From HXMU1420-2 sp034670145 (GTDB lineage: Bacteria; Pseudomonadota; Alphaproteobacteria; Rhodobacterales; Rhodobacteraceae), in contig JAXMOA010000007.1 in NCBI GenBank assembly GCA_034670145.1, positions 1 to 64,000 on the forward strand: a DNA stretch of 64,000 nt, read 5' to 3'. A model generated the notes under the pieces. The model searched no databases, was not told the DNA's origin, and worked only from the letters and a program-made list of their open reading frames with translations. Positions 26,402 to 36,022 of the stretch are shown piece after piece (the first letter of the stretch is position 1; each line of letters begins with the position of its first letter). Made by a program: the position numbers and the translations under genes.

Positions 26402-28822
26402 ATGAGCCGCATCGTCATCATCGGCGGCGGCGCGGTCGGGCTCAGCGTGGCCTATCACCTGGCCCAGCGGGGCGCGCAGGACGTGCTGCTGCTGGAACGC
26501 AACCAGCTGACCTCGGGCACATCCTGGCACGCGGCTGGCATCGTCGGCCCCCTGCGCGCAACCCCCGGCCTGACGCGGCTGGCGTCCCGGGCTCTCACGC
26601 TCTTTCCCCAGCTCGAGGCTGAGACCGGCCAATCCACCGGCTACCGGCGCACCGGGGGCTATTGGCTGGCCCGCGCGCCCGAACGCCTGTCCGAACTGCA
26701 CCGCATCGCGGATCTGGGCGTGACCCAGGGGCTGGACCCGCAAATGATCGACCCGTCTCAAATTCGACTGGGCCAAATCCAACCGAACACCCCCGACACT
26801 CTGGCGCTGAACCTCTCGGGGCTGGTCGGCGCCCTGCAGGTGCCCCAGGATGGCAACGTCAACCCGGTGGATCTGTGCATGGCCTATGCCAAGGCCGCCC
26901 GCGCCAAAGGCGTCCAGATCCGCGAGGGCACCGGCGTCGCCCGCATCCTGACCCAGGGCCAGCGCACCACAGGCGTGAAGCTGCACGACGGCACCCAGAT
27001 CGCCGCCGATACCGTGATCCTGTGCACCGGCGCATGGTCGCGCGAACTGGCCGCGACAGCGGGCGTCGCGCTGCCCTTGCAGGCGGTCGAACACATGTAT
27101 GTGGTCACCCGGCCCATCCCGGATCTGCCCGATCCCTTCCCCGTGATCCGCGACCTGGACCGCGGCATCTATATCAAGGGCGACGCCGGCAAACTGGTCA
27201 TCGGCGGCTTCGAGCCCGACGCCAAATGCTGGGACCCATACGGCCCCGAAGGCGACCGCGCCTTCCTCGAGCTGCCCGAAGACTGGGATCAATTCGCCCC
27301 CTTCATGGACGCCGCCCTGGCCCTGATCCCGGCCCTCAACCACACCGGCATCCAACACTTCATGAACGGCCCCGAAAGCTTCACCGCCGACACCCGCCCC
27401 CTCGTCGGAGAGACCCCGCAAATCGACGGCCTCTTCGTTGCGGCGGGCATGAACTCGGTCGGCGTCATGTCCTCTGCCGGCATCGGCCAGGCGCTGGCCG
27501 ATTGGGTCGCCGACGGCCACCCGCCCCCGGACATCTGGGAGGTCGACGTCGCCCGCGCCGACCCCGCCACCGCCACTGCGGCGCATATGCAATCGCGCAT
27601 GTCCGAGGCCGTGGCGGACCTCTTCACCCTGCACTGGCCCTACAAACAGCCCACCGCCGGGCGCGACCTGCGCCGCTCTGCCCTGCATGACCGCTGGGCG
27701 GGGCAGGGCGCGCATTTCGGCCTCACTGCCGGGTGGGAACGCGGCCTCTGGTACGCGCAGAGCCCCTCCGAACACGTGCTCCCCTACAGCATCGGCGCCC
27801 AGCCCTGGCACCCGATCGCCACCCGCGAGGCCGCCATTCTGGACACGGGCACCGCCTTGCTCGACCTCAGCCCCTTCACCAAGCTGGAGCTTTCCGGCCC
27901 CACCGCGCTGGACGAGCTGAACCAGATGACCACCGCACAAATGGATATGCCCCCCGGCACCGCCCGCTATACCCAGATCCTCAATCCGCGCGGCGGGATC
28001 GAAATGGACATCACCGTCACCCGCACCGCGCCAGACCGGTTCCTGCTGGTCTCGGGGGCCGCAACCCGGCTGCGCGACCTGGCGCTGCTGCGTCGCGCGC
28101 TCTCGGGCGAAACCCGGCTGCGCGACCTCACCGAAGATCACTGCACCATCGGCGTCATGGGCGCAGGCAGCCGGGACGTGCTGCAGGCGCTGGGCGCCGA
28201 TCTGCCGGTTGAGCAGCCCTTTGGCCACTCGGCCCCGGTCCGGATCGCCAACACTCCCTGCCGCATGACCCGCGTCAGCTATGTCGGAGAGCTGGGCTGG
28301 GAGCTTATGATCCCCTCCCAAACCGCCGGTCACCTGTTCGACGCGCTCCTCCGCCACGGCGCCCGCCCGATGGGGCATTTCGCACTCGACGGCTGCCGGA
28401 TCGAAAAACGCTTCTGCCACTGGGGCCATGACATCGGCCCCTTCCTGACCCCGCTGGAGGCAGGCCTGGGCTTTACCATCGACTGGTCCCGCGACTTTAT
28501 CGGCAAGGCCGCGCTGCTGGACCAGCGCGCGCAGGGGCTGCGCCAACGGCTCATCCTGCTGCAAATCCACAGCGAGGCGCTGATGCTGCATGACGAACCG
28601 GTCTACGAACAGGGCCGCCACGTGGGCTATACCACCTCCGGCGCGCGCGGGCCGCGCACGGGGCTGAACCTGGCCTTTGCGCTGATCCGGACCAACCCGG
28701 CCGACACGCTCGACGACACCTGCAACCGCCAGTTTACCGTCCGGGTCGCAGGCCAGGACAGCCGGGCCACGCCCCTGCGCCACGCCCCGTTTGACCCTAA
28801 ATCAGAAAGGATGCGCGCATGA
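26402..28822 (+). CDS. Dimethylglycine/sarcosine dehydrogenase-like FAD protein with GcvT domain (first copy)
   Basis: The 806-residue flavoprotein starts with the FAD-binding motif IVIIGGGAVGLSVAYHLA. His43 in TSGTSWHAAG sits where FAD is covalently attached in dimethylglycine and sarcosine dehydrogenases. The N-terminal half is a DAO-type oxidoreductase. The C-terminal half is a GcvT/aminomethyltransferase domain that normally captures formaldehyde on tetrahydrofolate (MTTAQMDMPPGTARYTQILN and SYVGELGWELMIP). It should demethylate an N-methylated amino acid. It overlaps the next, paralogous gene by 4 bases (ATGA). Two such paralogues in one operon could act on successive methyl groups. Confidence 0.87.
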   Translation: MSRIVIIGGGAVGLSVAYHLAQRGAQDVLLLERNQLTSGTSWHAAGIVGPLRATPGLTRLASRALTLFPQLEAETGQSTGYRRTGGYWLARAPERLSELHRIADLGVTQGLDPQMIDPSQIRLGQIQPNTPDTLALNLSGLVGALQVPQDGNVNPVDLCMAYAKAARAKGVQIREGTGVARILTQGQRTTGVKLHDGTQIAADTVILCTGAWSRELAATAGVALPLQAVEHMYVVTRPIPDLPDPFPVIRDLDRGIYIKGDAGKLVIGGFEPDAKCWDPYGPEGDRAFLELPEDWDQFAPFMDAALALIPALNHTGIQHFMNGPESFTADTRPLVGETPQIDGLFVAAGMNSVGVMSSAGIGQALADWVADGHPPPDIWEVDVARADPATATAAHMQSRMSEAVADLFTLHWPYKQPTAGRDLRRSALHDRWAGQGAHFGLTAGWERGLWYAQSPSEHVLPYSIGAQPWHPIATREAAILDTGTALLDLSPFTKLELSGPTALDELNQMTTAQMDMPPGTARYTQILNPRGGIEMDITVTRTAPDRFLLVSGAATRLRDLALLRRALSGETRLRDLTEDHCTIGVMGAGSRDVLQALGADLPVEQPFGHSAPVRIANTPCRMTRVSYVGELGWELMIPSQTAGHLFDALLRHGARPMGHFALDGCRIEKRFCHWGHDIGPFLTPLEAGLGFTIDWSRDFIGKAALLDQRAQGLRQRLILLQIHSEALMLHDEPVYEQGRHVGYTTSGARGPRTGLNLAFALIRTNPADTLDDTCNRQFTVRVAGQDSRATPLRHAPFDPKSERMRA

Positions 28823-31272
28823 AGGACGCTCAGGTTGTCATCATCGGTGGCGGTGTAATGGGGGTCTCCCTGCTCTATCACCTGACCAAAATGGGCTGGC
28901 AAGACGTGATCCTGGTCGAGAAAAACGACCTCACCCATGGCTCCACCTGGCATGCGGCGGGCCTGTGCACCCATTTCGCCCACAACCCGACCATTCAGGA
29001 ACTGCGCGCCACCTCGGTGCGCCTCTACCGTGACATCCTGCCCGCCGAAACCGGAGAGGACTGCGGCTTTCACCGCTCCGGCGCCATGCGCATCACCCGC
29101 AACCCCGACCGTATGGACGAGTTTCGCCACGTCGCCGGCCTGTCGGATTTCACCGGCTACCCGCTCCAGATCCTCAGCCCGCAGGACATCGCACAGCTGC
29201 ACCCGCTCGCCCGCCTCGACGGGCTGCTGGGCGGCATCTATGAACCCGACGACGGCCACGTGGACCCCAGCCTCGCCACCAACGCAATGGCCCGCATGGC
29301 CCAACGCGGCGGGGCCACAATTCTGCGCCACTGCCCGGTGCAGGCAATCCGCCGCGAACAGGACGCCTGGCTGGTCGACACCGCCAAAGGCGCAATCCGC
29401 ACCCGCCACCTGGTCAATGCCGCCGGCACCTGGGGCTGGGAGATCGGGGCCATGATGGGGCTCAACATCCCCTCGGTTCCCGTGCTGCACCAATATCTGG
29501 TCACCGATTCCATCCCCGCCGTGGCCAAGCGGCTCTCCGACGGGCTGGCCGAACTGCCCATCATCCGCGACCCGGAAGAAAGCTGGTACGTCCGCCAGGA
29601 ACGCGACGGGCTGATCCTGGGCCCCTATGAAACCCAGGCACAGGTCTGGTCCGTCGACGGCGTGCCCCCCGAATTCGGCGCCGACCTGATGCCGCCGGAC
29701 CTGGACCGGGTCGAACATATCATCCAGGCCGCCATGGCCCGCATCCCGGCGCTGGAAACCGCAGGCGTGAAAACCGTCATCAACGGGCCCATCACCTTTA
29801 CGCCTGACGCCAACCCCCTGATCGGCCCGGCGCATGGGCAACCGGATGCCTGGCTGCTGACCGGCTCGTCCATGGGCGTGATGGAGGGCGGCGGCGCCGG
29901 CTGGTTCCTGGCCCATTGGATGACCCATAACGCCCCGCCCATGGATGCCCTGGCAGTGGACAGCCGCCGCTTTGGCGCCTGGGCAGACCGAGACTATCGC
30001 GTCGCCAAAGCCATCGAATGCTTCGGCCTGCAATTCGGCGTGCACTACCCCTACGAAGAACGCCCCGCAGGCCGCAACCTGCGCCTGTCCCCGCTGCATG
30101 ATCACATGATCCAGCGCGGCGCAGTGATGGGCGCGGCCCACGGATGGGAACGGCCCAACTGGTTCCACAACCGCTCCGACCCGGCAGACCCGCAAACCGC
30201 CCCCGCCGACAGCTTTCGCCGCGCCGCCTGGTTTGCCCCGGTCGCCCGCGAAACCGAAACCGCCGCCACCCGCGTCGCCCTGGCCGACCTGTCGGTCTTC
30301 TCCAAATTCGCCATCACCGGCCCCGACACCGCCCGCTTCCTCGACACGCTGGGCGCCAACCGCGCCCCCGCCCCGGGCCGGATCGGCCTGATCCACGCGC
30401 TGACCCCCGCAGGCGGCGTCCTGTCCGAGTTCACGGCAACCCGGCTCGCCCCCGACAGCGCCTACCTGACCTCCGCCGCCGCCGCCGAAGAGATTGACCA
30501 CGACCTCCTGCAAAGCCACGCCCAGGACCTGACCGCTCAGGGCCTGACTGTTCAGGTCCAGAACGTCACCCAGGCCTTTGGCGTGATCGGCCTGATGGGG
30601 CCAAAGGCAGCCCAGGTGCTGGCCACCCTGACAGACCTCGACCCGGCCAGCTTTCCCTGGCTCACGGCCCAAACCCTGCAGATCGCCGACGCCCCGGTCC
30701 GGGCCCTGCGTCTCTCCTACATCGGCGAATCCGGGTGGGAGCTGCACGTGCCCGCCGCCCAGACCGCCGCCGTCTTCGAGGCGGTCGAAACCGCCGCCCA
30801 ACCCTACAACCCCGGCTACTACGGCGCCTATGCCGCCAATGCCATGCGCCTGGAAAAAGGCTACCGGGCCTGGGGCGCAGACCTGACAACCGAACGCAGC
30901 CCGCTCGAATCCGGCCTGTCTGCCTTCGTCCACCCACAAGGACGGCAGTTCACCGGCCAGACGGCCCTGACCACGCGCTCCGACCCCTGGGCCATGGTCC
31001 TGCTGCAAATCGACTCCGAATCCGGCGACATCGACCCTTTTTACGCCCATACCGTCTGGCAGGATGGCCGCGCCGTTGGCAGCGTCACCTCCGGCGCCTA
31101 TGGTCACAGGGTCGCCAAAACGCTGGCACTCGCCTACCTGCGCGACCCATCCGCCCGCACCGGCCTCAGCGTCAACATCCTCGGCGTGTCCCGTCCCGCC
31201 CGCATCCTCGACACCGCCCCCTACGATCCCCAAAACCTCAAGCTCAAAGCCCAAGGAACCGCCCCCCAATGA
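28819..31272 (+). CDS. Dimethylglycine/sarcosine dehydrogenase-like FAD protein with GcvT domain (second copy)
   Basis: The 817-residue protein has the same layout as the gene before it: FAD motif VVIIGGGVMGVSLLYHL, His45 in THGSTWHAAGLC for covalent FAD, a DAO-type body and a C-terminal GcvT domain (SYIGESGWELHVP). The two are clearly divergent paralogues rather than a recent duplication. It starts within the last codon of the first copy and overlaps the aminotransferase by 4 bases, so all three are coupled. Heterodimeric or sequential action is possible. The exact N-methyl substrate (dimethylglycine, sarcosine or another methylated amino acid) is not set by sequence. Confidence 0.87.
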   Translation: MKDAQVVIIGGGVMGVSLLYHLTKMGWQDVILVEKNDLTHGSTWHAAGLCTHFAHNPTIQELRATSVRLYRDILPAETGEDCGFHRSGAMRITRNPDRMDEFRHVAGLSDFTGYPLQILSPQDIAQLHPLARLDGLLGGIYEPDDGHVDPSLATNAMARMAQRGGATILRHCPVQAIRREQDAWLVDTAKGAIRTRHLVNAAGTWGWEIGAMMGLNIPSVPVLHQYLVTDSIPAVAKRLSDGLAELPIIRDPEESWYVRQERDGLILGPYETQAQVWSVDGVPPEFGADLMPPDLDRVEHIIQAAMARIPALETAGVKTVINGPITFTPDANPLIGPAHGQPDAWLLTGSSMGVMEGGGAGWFLAHWMTHNAPPMDALAVDSRRFGAWADRDYRVAKAIECFGLQFGVHYPYEERPAGRNLRLSPLHDHMIQRGAVMGAAHGWERPNWFHNRSDPADPQTAPADSFRRAAWFAPVARETETAATRVALADLSVFSKFAITGPDTARFLDTLGANRAPAPGRIGLIHALTPAGGVLSEFTATRLAPDSAYLTSAAAAEEIDHDLLQSHAQDLTAQGLTVQVQNVTQAFGVIGLMGPKAAQVLATLTDLDPASFPWLTAQTLQIADAPVRALRLSYIGESGWELHVPAAQTAAVFEAVETAAQPYNPGYYGAYAANAMRLEKGYRAWGADLTTERSPLESGLSAFVHPQGRQFTGQTALTTRSDPWAMVLLQIDSESGDIDPFYAHTVWQDGRAVGSVTSGAYGHRVAKTLALAYLRDPSARTGLSVNILGVSRPARILDTAPYDPQNLKLKAQGTAPQ

Positions 31273-32576
31273 CCCAGCCCCTGCCAACTGACTGGAGCCT
31301 TCAGGGCACCGCCGCCCGCCGCGACCAGTATTACGCCGCCTCGCTGCGCAAATTCGTCCCGTTCCGCGATCCGCTGGTGTTTCGTCAGGGGCGCGGCCAG
31401 TACCTCTGGGACACCGAAGACCAAAAATACATCGACCTGCTGGGTATGAATGTCTGCGTCTCGGTCGGCCATTCGCACCCGCGCGTGGTCGCCGCCGCCA
31501 TGGAACAGGCCCAGACCCTGACCCATTGCACCACAATGTTCTACCACCCGACCCCGGCCCACCTGGCCGAGGAACTGGCCCAGACAATGCCCAAAGGCCA
31601 CGAATGGGTCGTCCACCTGACCAATTCCGGCTCCGAGGCCATCGACCTCGCCATGACCATGGCCCGCACCTATACCGGCAACCTCGACATGCTGTCGCTG
31701 CGCACGGCCTATCACGGGCCCACCGCCGCCGCTCAATCGGTGACCGGTATTTCGACCTGGCGTCACCCGGGCATGCCCGGCAATGTCGCCTTTGTCCCCG
31801 AACCCAACCAATATCGCGGCATCTTCGGCCCCGGCACCCAGCCGTATCTGGATGAAATCGACCGCACCATCGCCACCAGCACCTCGGGCCATCTGGCGGG
31901 TATTTTGGTCGAAAGCATCCAGGGCTATGGCGGCGTGATCGAAATGCCGCCCGGCTATATGTCCGGTGCCGCCGAACGGGTGCGCGCCGCCGGTGGCCTC
32001 TATATCGCGGACGAGGTCCAGTCCGGTTTTGGCCGCACAGGCGATCATTTCTGGGGCTTTGAGGCTGACGGCGTCATTCCCGACATCGTGGTCATGGCCA
32101 AGGGCCTCGGCAACGGCTTCCCCATCGGTGCCGTTGTGGCCCGCAAACCCGTCGCCGCCCCAATGGCCGAGAAATTCCTGTTTCACACCTATGGCGCCAA
32201 CCCGACATCCGCCGCCGCCGCCCGCGCGGTGCTGGCCGTCATGCGGGATGAAAAGCTACAGGAAAACGCCAAATCCGTCGGTTCTGCCCTGCTGGCGCGC
32301 CTGCAAGACCTCCAGCAAAAACACGCGATTGTTGGCGACGTGCGCGGCCGGGGGCTCATGCTGGCCATCGAAATCGTCAGCGATCGCGCCGCAAAGACCC
32401 CCGACCGTGACCGCACCGCCGCCGTGTTCGAGGCCTGCCGCGATCAACGCCTGATCCTGTCCAAATCCGGCCCGACTCAATCGGTCCTGCGCATGGTCCC
32501 GCCCCTCTGCCTGTCGCACGAGGATGTCGACGCCGTGGCCGATGGTCTCGACCAGGCGCTCAGCGCCGCCGGCTAA
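31269..32576 (+). CDS. Class III aminotransferase (AGXT2-like)
   Basis: The 435-residue PLP enzyme has SGSEAIDLAMTMAR for phosphate binding, IADEVQSGFGRTG containing the PLP-ring Asp, and the Schiff-base Lys278 in VVMAKGLGNGFPIG. It is most like alanine-glyoxylate aminotransferase 2 and related omega-transaminases. It is coupled by ATGA overlap to two N-demethylating flavoproteins, so it may take over the primary amine or glycine they release, or handle a beta-amino acid side product. Its stop shares the four bases CTAA with the stop of the convergent prolyl-aminopeptidase-like gene. Confidence 0.88.
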   Translation: MTQPLPTDWSLQGTAARRDQYYAASLRKFVPFRDPLVFRQGRGQYLWDTEDQKYIDLLGMNVCVSVGHSHPRVVAAAMEQAQTLTHCTTMFYHPTPAHLAEELAQTMPKGHEWVVHLTNSGSEAIDLAMTMARTYTGNLDMLSLRTAYHGPTAAAQSVTGISTWRHPGMPGNVAFVPEPNQYRGIFGPGTQPYLDEIDRTIATSTSGHLAGILVESIQGYGGVIEMPPGYMSGAAERVRAAGGLYIADEVQSGFGRTGDHFWGFEADGVIPDIVVMAKGLGNGFPIGAVVARKPVAAPMAEKFLFHTYGANPTSAAAARAVLAVMRDEKLQENAKSVGSALLARLQDLQQKHAIVGDVRGRGLMLAIEIVSDRAAKTPDRDRTAAVFEACRDQRLILSKSGPTQSVLRMVPPLCLSHEDVDAVADGLDQALSAAG

Positions 32577-33538
32577 GGGCGGGTGGTCTTGAACCGGGCC
32601 GCAAACTCGACCCCGGCGGCCCGGATCGCCTCTGACAGTGGCCCGTACAAAGTGCCATGCAAATGGCCGGGGATCACCACCAGCTCGGATTGCGGCATCG
32701 CCTGATGCAGCCTCCAGGCCGTCGACAACGGACAGGACAGATCCATCCGGCTGTTGATCAGTACCGCCGGCACATCAGGCAATTCCGCCGCCCGCTCCAA
32801 CAACGGCGGCGTCAGCCAGGCCAGCGCGCGAAAGTAATGCGTCACCACCCGCGCGAACCCCAGCGCAAACCGTGGCTCCAGAAACCGCCCCGAAGGCTCC
32901 GCCCGCGCATCCACCTCCAGTACCGCCGCCTCCCAGGCGCACCAGGCCGCCGCCGCATTCTGCGCCGGATCCGGCGCGATCAGCCGCTGGAAATAGGCCT
33001 CGGCCATGCCAACACCGGGCGATCCCTCGGGGGCAAATCTGCGAAACCGGTCAAACGCCTCGGGCAGAAAAGCCCCGGCGCCGCCATACAGATTGTCGAT
33101 TTCAAACCGGCTGGTCGAGGTGACCGACGCCAGGATCAGCCCCGCAACCCGCTCCGGATGCGCATGGGCATAGGCCTGCGCCAATGTCGCCCCCCAGCTG
33201 GCGCCAAACACAGACCACCGCTCCACCCCCAGCGAGATCCGCAGCCGTTCGATATCGGCAATCAGATCCCCGGTGGTATTGGCCTCCAACGCGTCAACCG
33301 TATCCCCGGCATGCGGGCGCGACCGCCCCGACCCGCGCTGATCCATGGTCACAATATGCCAGCTGGCCGGATCAAACAGACGCGGCGACCGCTCTGACAT
33401 GCCACCCCCCGGCCCGCCATGCAGCATCAAGACCGCCGGCCCGCCGCGCGTGCCAAACTCTTCCCAAAACACCGAATGCCCGTCCAGCTCCGGCAGAAAA
33501 GCCGAGCGCAAAGCCGGGGTTGCATCAAACAAGGCCAT
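32573..33538 (-). CDS. Prolyl aminopeptidase-like alpha/beta hydrolase
   Basis: The 321-residue protein has the S33 peptidase layout: HGGPGGG for the oxyanion hole near residue 40, DQRGSGRSRPH, the nucleophile elbow GASWGATLA with Ser, an Asp in NSRMDLSCP and a late catalytic His in PGHLHGTLYG. Prolyl aminopeptidases release N-terminal proline from peptides. The spacing DQRGSGRS-x-PH is diagnostic of this subfamily. Its end overlaps the aminotransferase end by four bases in convergent orientation. It may work with the nearby peptide-type importer or be unrelated. Confidence 0.87.
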   Translation of the reverse strand: MALFDATPALRSAFLPELDGHSVFWEEFGTRGGPAVLMLHGGPGGGMSERSPRLFDPASWHIVTMDQRGSGRSRPHAGDTVDALEANTTGDLIADIERLRISLGVERWSVFGASWGATLAQAYAHAHPERVAGLILASVTSTSRFEIDNLYGGAGAFLPEAFDRFRRFAPEGSPGVGMAEAYFQRLIAPDPAQNAAAAWCAWEAAVLEVDARAEPSGRFLEPRFALGFARVVTHYFRALAWLTPPLLERAAELPDVPAVLINSRMDLSCPLSTAWRLHQAMPQSELVVIPGHLHGTLYGPLSEAIRAAGVEFAARFKTTRP

Positions 33539-33665
33539 CAGAACGCACCAAACACTGAAAAAGCAGGAACAAAGGCACCGCCCGGCAAACGCCAGCGCAC
33601 CCTCGCACCCTCAGCCTGACGCATCCGCCACCGAAACACCAGATCCCGGCCGCAAGCGCGCCGCG

Positions 33666-34112
33666 CTACATCATGGCCGTTTCCACCTCGTGCGCGCGGC
33701 CACAGAGCCCCGATCCCGCGCGCCTGGCCGCGTATCTGTCCCACATATCCTGGATCTGCTCGGGCAGCTCTGTCGCGCCAAAGGGTTTGTGAATCGTCCC
33801 GATAATACCCTGATCAACCGCCTCATCGTCAGCGGGCAAATCCACGGTCTTGGCCGTGCACAACAGCGCCGGCGTCTCTGCGAACTGCGGAAACTTGCGC
33901 AGATTGGCCAGCGTTTCCAACCCGTTCAACCCGGGCATCATCATATCCAGCAACAACAAATCCGCCTTCAGCTCCGAGGCATGCTCCACCGCAGCACTGC
34001 CCGACGAATATTGCTCCATCTCATAGCCGCCCAAAACCGTCAGTGACAATTTCACCACATCCGAAATATCCGGATCATCCTCAACATGTAAAATACGCAC
34101 AAGCTCGGTCAT
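33666..34112 (-). CDS. Single-domain response regulator (CheY-like receiver)
   Basis: The 148-residue protein is a receiver domain alone. Acid-pocket residues Glu11-Asp12-Asp13, the phospho-acceptor Asp56 in LLLLDMMMPG, a Thr in LLCTAKT and Lys in IHKPFG are all present. It has no DNA-binding output domain; about 25 extra residues at the C-terminus lack a recognised fold. It starts 4 bases inside the end of the histidine-kinase gene, so they form a cognate pair. Output must go through another protein, a phosphorelay or direct protein contact. Confidence 0.88.
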   Translation of the reverse strand: MTELVRILHVEDDPDISDVVKLSLTVLGGYEMEQYSSGSAAVEHASELKADLLLLDMMMPGLNGLETLANLRKFPQFAETPALLCTAKTVDLPADDEAVDQGIIGTIHKPFGATELPEQIQDMWDRYAARRAGSGLCGRAHEVETAMM

Positions 34113-36022
34113 TTTGCCCCCGGCTGGTTCAATGGAATTTCAATTTCAAATGTCGTGCCCTCGCCAGGCACACTGTCATAGGTCAGCGACCCGTGATGGT
34201 GCCAGACAATCATCCGCGCAATGCTCAGGCCCAGCCCGCTGCCCCCCGCCGACCGTGTGTCAGAGCTGTCCGCCTGCACAAAGGCGTCAAAGATACTGTC
34301 ACCAACATGCTCGGCCACACCAACACCATGATCCGCCACCGTCAGCACAGCGCTATCGCCCCGCGCCTCCAACCGGATCTCGACGCTCTGGCCCTCATCC
34401 GAAAACTTGGCCGCATTGGACAGCAGATTGGCCAGAACCTGTTCAATCCGGCTCGCATCCACCTCGGCCAGGATCGGCGCCTCGGGCGGGGTATAGTCAA
34501 ACCGCACACCAGCCAACGCGCCATACCCCTGGTTGGTCTCAATCGCATCACGCGTCAGCTGATCCAGATCCACCTGTTCATAGCTGAACCGCAATTTGCC
34601 CGCGTCCAGCTTTTCCAGATCCAACAGGTCATCAATCATCGTCGACAACCGGTCCCCGTTGCGGATCGCCACATCCAACAGCTTGCGCGCCGGTTCCGGC
34701 ATATCGCCACTGATCCGCGTGCCCAACAAATCCAGCGACCCCTTGATCGAGGTCAAAGGCGTGCGCAATTCATGGCTCACCATCGACACAAACTGCGATT
34801 TCGCCGCATTTGCCGCCTGCGCCGCTTCCAGCAACTTGGCCCGCTCACTCGAAATCTTCTCTGCCTCGGCCAGGGCAAACTGTAGCCGTCCGGTCATCTG
34901 CTCAATCGCATCCACCATCCCGTCAAACGCTTCTGCCGTCTGCACCAGCTCGGCCGGCGCATAGCGCGGCAACGCCCCGATCCGCGTGCGGAATCCGCCC
35001 CGCGACAACATCCCGGCCGCCATCGCAATCGACCGGATCGGCCGCGACAACCACGACGCCATCTTCCAGCTCAAAACCGCGCCCATCATCAGCTGCACCA
35101 GCGCAACGACCAGCGCCGCACGCTGCACCTGCGACGCCCGCGCTGCCAGCTCGCTGATGGGTTGAGGCACCATCACCCCCCATCCGGTCTCTGGCACCTG
35201 CGTAAACCCGGCAATCATATCCGCCTGCATAGGGGGCGAGTAAAACTGCATCACCCCCGTGCCGCCACGGATCATCGCATCCACCACCGACAGCTTGGAG
35301 GCATCCTTGGAGATTTCCTGCCAATGCGCATTCGGATGCGCGACCACATGGCCAAACTGATCCACCACCATCGAATGCCCCCGCTCTCCGAAGGCAATAG
35401 ATTTTTGCAGATCAATCACATACTTGGGGCTCAACGGCGCCAGCGCCATCCGATCACCGCTCAGGGATTGCACGATAAAGAAATGCGGCGTCCCACCATG
35501 ATTGCGGATCCCCGAGATCACAACCTCCCCCTTGGCCGCGACCGCCGTCTCGCGCAGCTCCTGCATCAGGCCGGCTTCGGGCAGATCCGCATGATGCGAC
35601 GTCTGCCCCTCCAACATGTCGATCTGGTTGTTTTGCCCATCCAGAATGAAGATGTGGCAGATATGGAAATTCGCCAAAGCCTGCTGATACGTCCCGGTGT
35701 CCCGCAACAGATCGGCATTCATCACGGCCATGCGGAACACGGTCTTGGCGTCCGTCGCATAGCGGCTCAACGCGCTCGACAGGTTCTTGGCAATGATCAG
35801 ATGCGCATCATGCACCGACGCCAGCTCGCGGCGAAAGGAATCCCGCCCGACCCAGGTGTAGAACGCTGCAATCGGAACCAAAGAGATCAACATCATCATG
35901 CAAAACAACACGATATGCAGCTGCGGCATAAATCGCGCGACCTGATCCCGGCCCATCAAGGGCGGCAGGAGGCGGCTCAAAAATCCGGCTTGGCGCGGGC
36001 TTTGAATATGCATGTCAGCCAT
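34109..36022 (-). CDS. Membrane histidine kinase with periplasmic sensor domain
   Basis: The 637-residue protein has a membrane helix near residues 34-54, a large periplasmic Cache-like sensor of about 230 residues, a second membrane helix near 285, a HAMP-like linker, a coiled segment, the HisKA phospho-acceptor box SMVSHELRTPLTSIKGSL and a HATPase domain with LANLLSNAAKFSD, DHGVGV and GGSGLGLSIARMI. It senses an extracellular signal and phosphorylates the adjacent single-domain receiver. I chose ATG 36022 because AAGGATCG lies about 8 bases upstream. The ligand is unknown; its position inside an osmolyte-catabolism block suggests a small solute. Confidence 0.9.
   Translation of the reverse strand: MADMHIQSPRQAGFLSRLLPPLMGRDQVARFMPQLHIVLFCMMMLISLVPIAAFYTWVGRDSFRRELASVHDAHLIIAKNLSSALSRYATDAKTVFRMAVMNADLLRDTGTYQQALANFHICHIFILDGQNNQIDMLEGQTSHHADLPEAGLMQELRETAVAAKGEVVISGIRNHGGTPHFFIVQSLSGDRMALAPLSPKYVIDLQKSIAFGERGHSMVVDQFGHVVAHPNAHWQEISKDASKLSVVDAMIRGGTGVMQFYSPPMQADMIAGFTQVPETGWGVMVPQPISELAARASQVQRAALVVALVQLMMGAVLSWKMASWLSRPIRSIAMAAGMLSRGGFRTRIGALPRYAPAELVQTAEAFDGMVDAIEQMTGRLQFALAEAEKISSERAKLLEAAQAANAAKSQFVSMVSHELRTPLTSIKGSLDLLGTRISGDMPEPARKLLDVAIRNGDRLSTMIDDLLDLEKLDAGKLRFSYEQVDLDQLTRDAIETNQGYGALAGVRFDYTPPEAPILAEVDASRIEQVLANLLSNAAKFSDEGQSVEIRLEARGDSAVLTVADHGVGVAEHVGDSIFDAFVQADSSDTRSAGGSGLGLSIARMIVWHHHGSLTYDSVPGEGTTFEIEIPLNQPGAK

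Noticed and set aside
26384..31587. Two very long minus-strand open frames (799 and 986 codons) opposite the demethylase genes
   Set aside because: They are antisense to two clear FAD/GcvT flavoproteins. High-GC codon use keeps opposite frames open, and they have low-complexity Gly/Ala/Val-rich sequence and no known domain.
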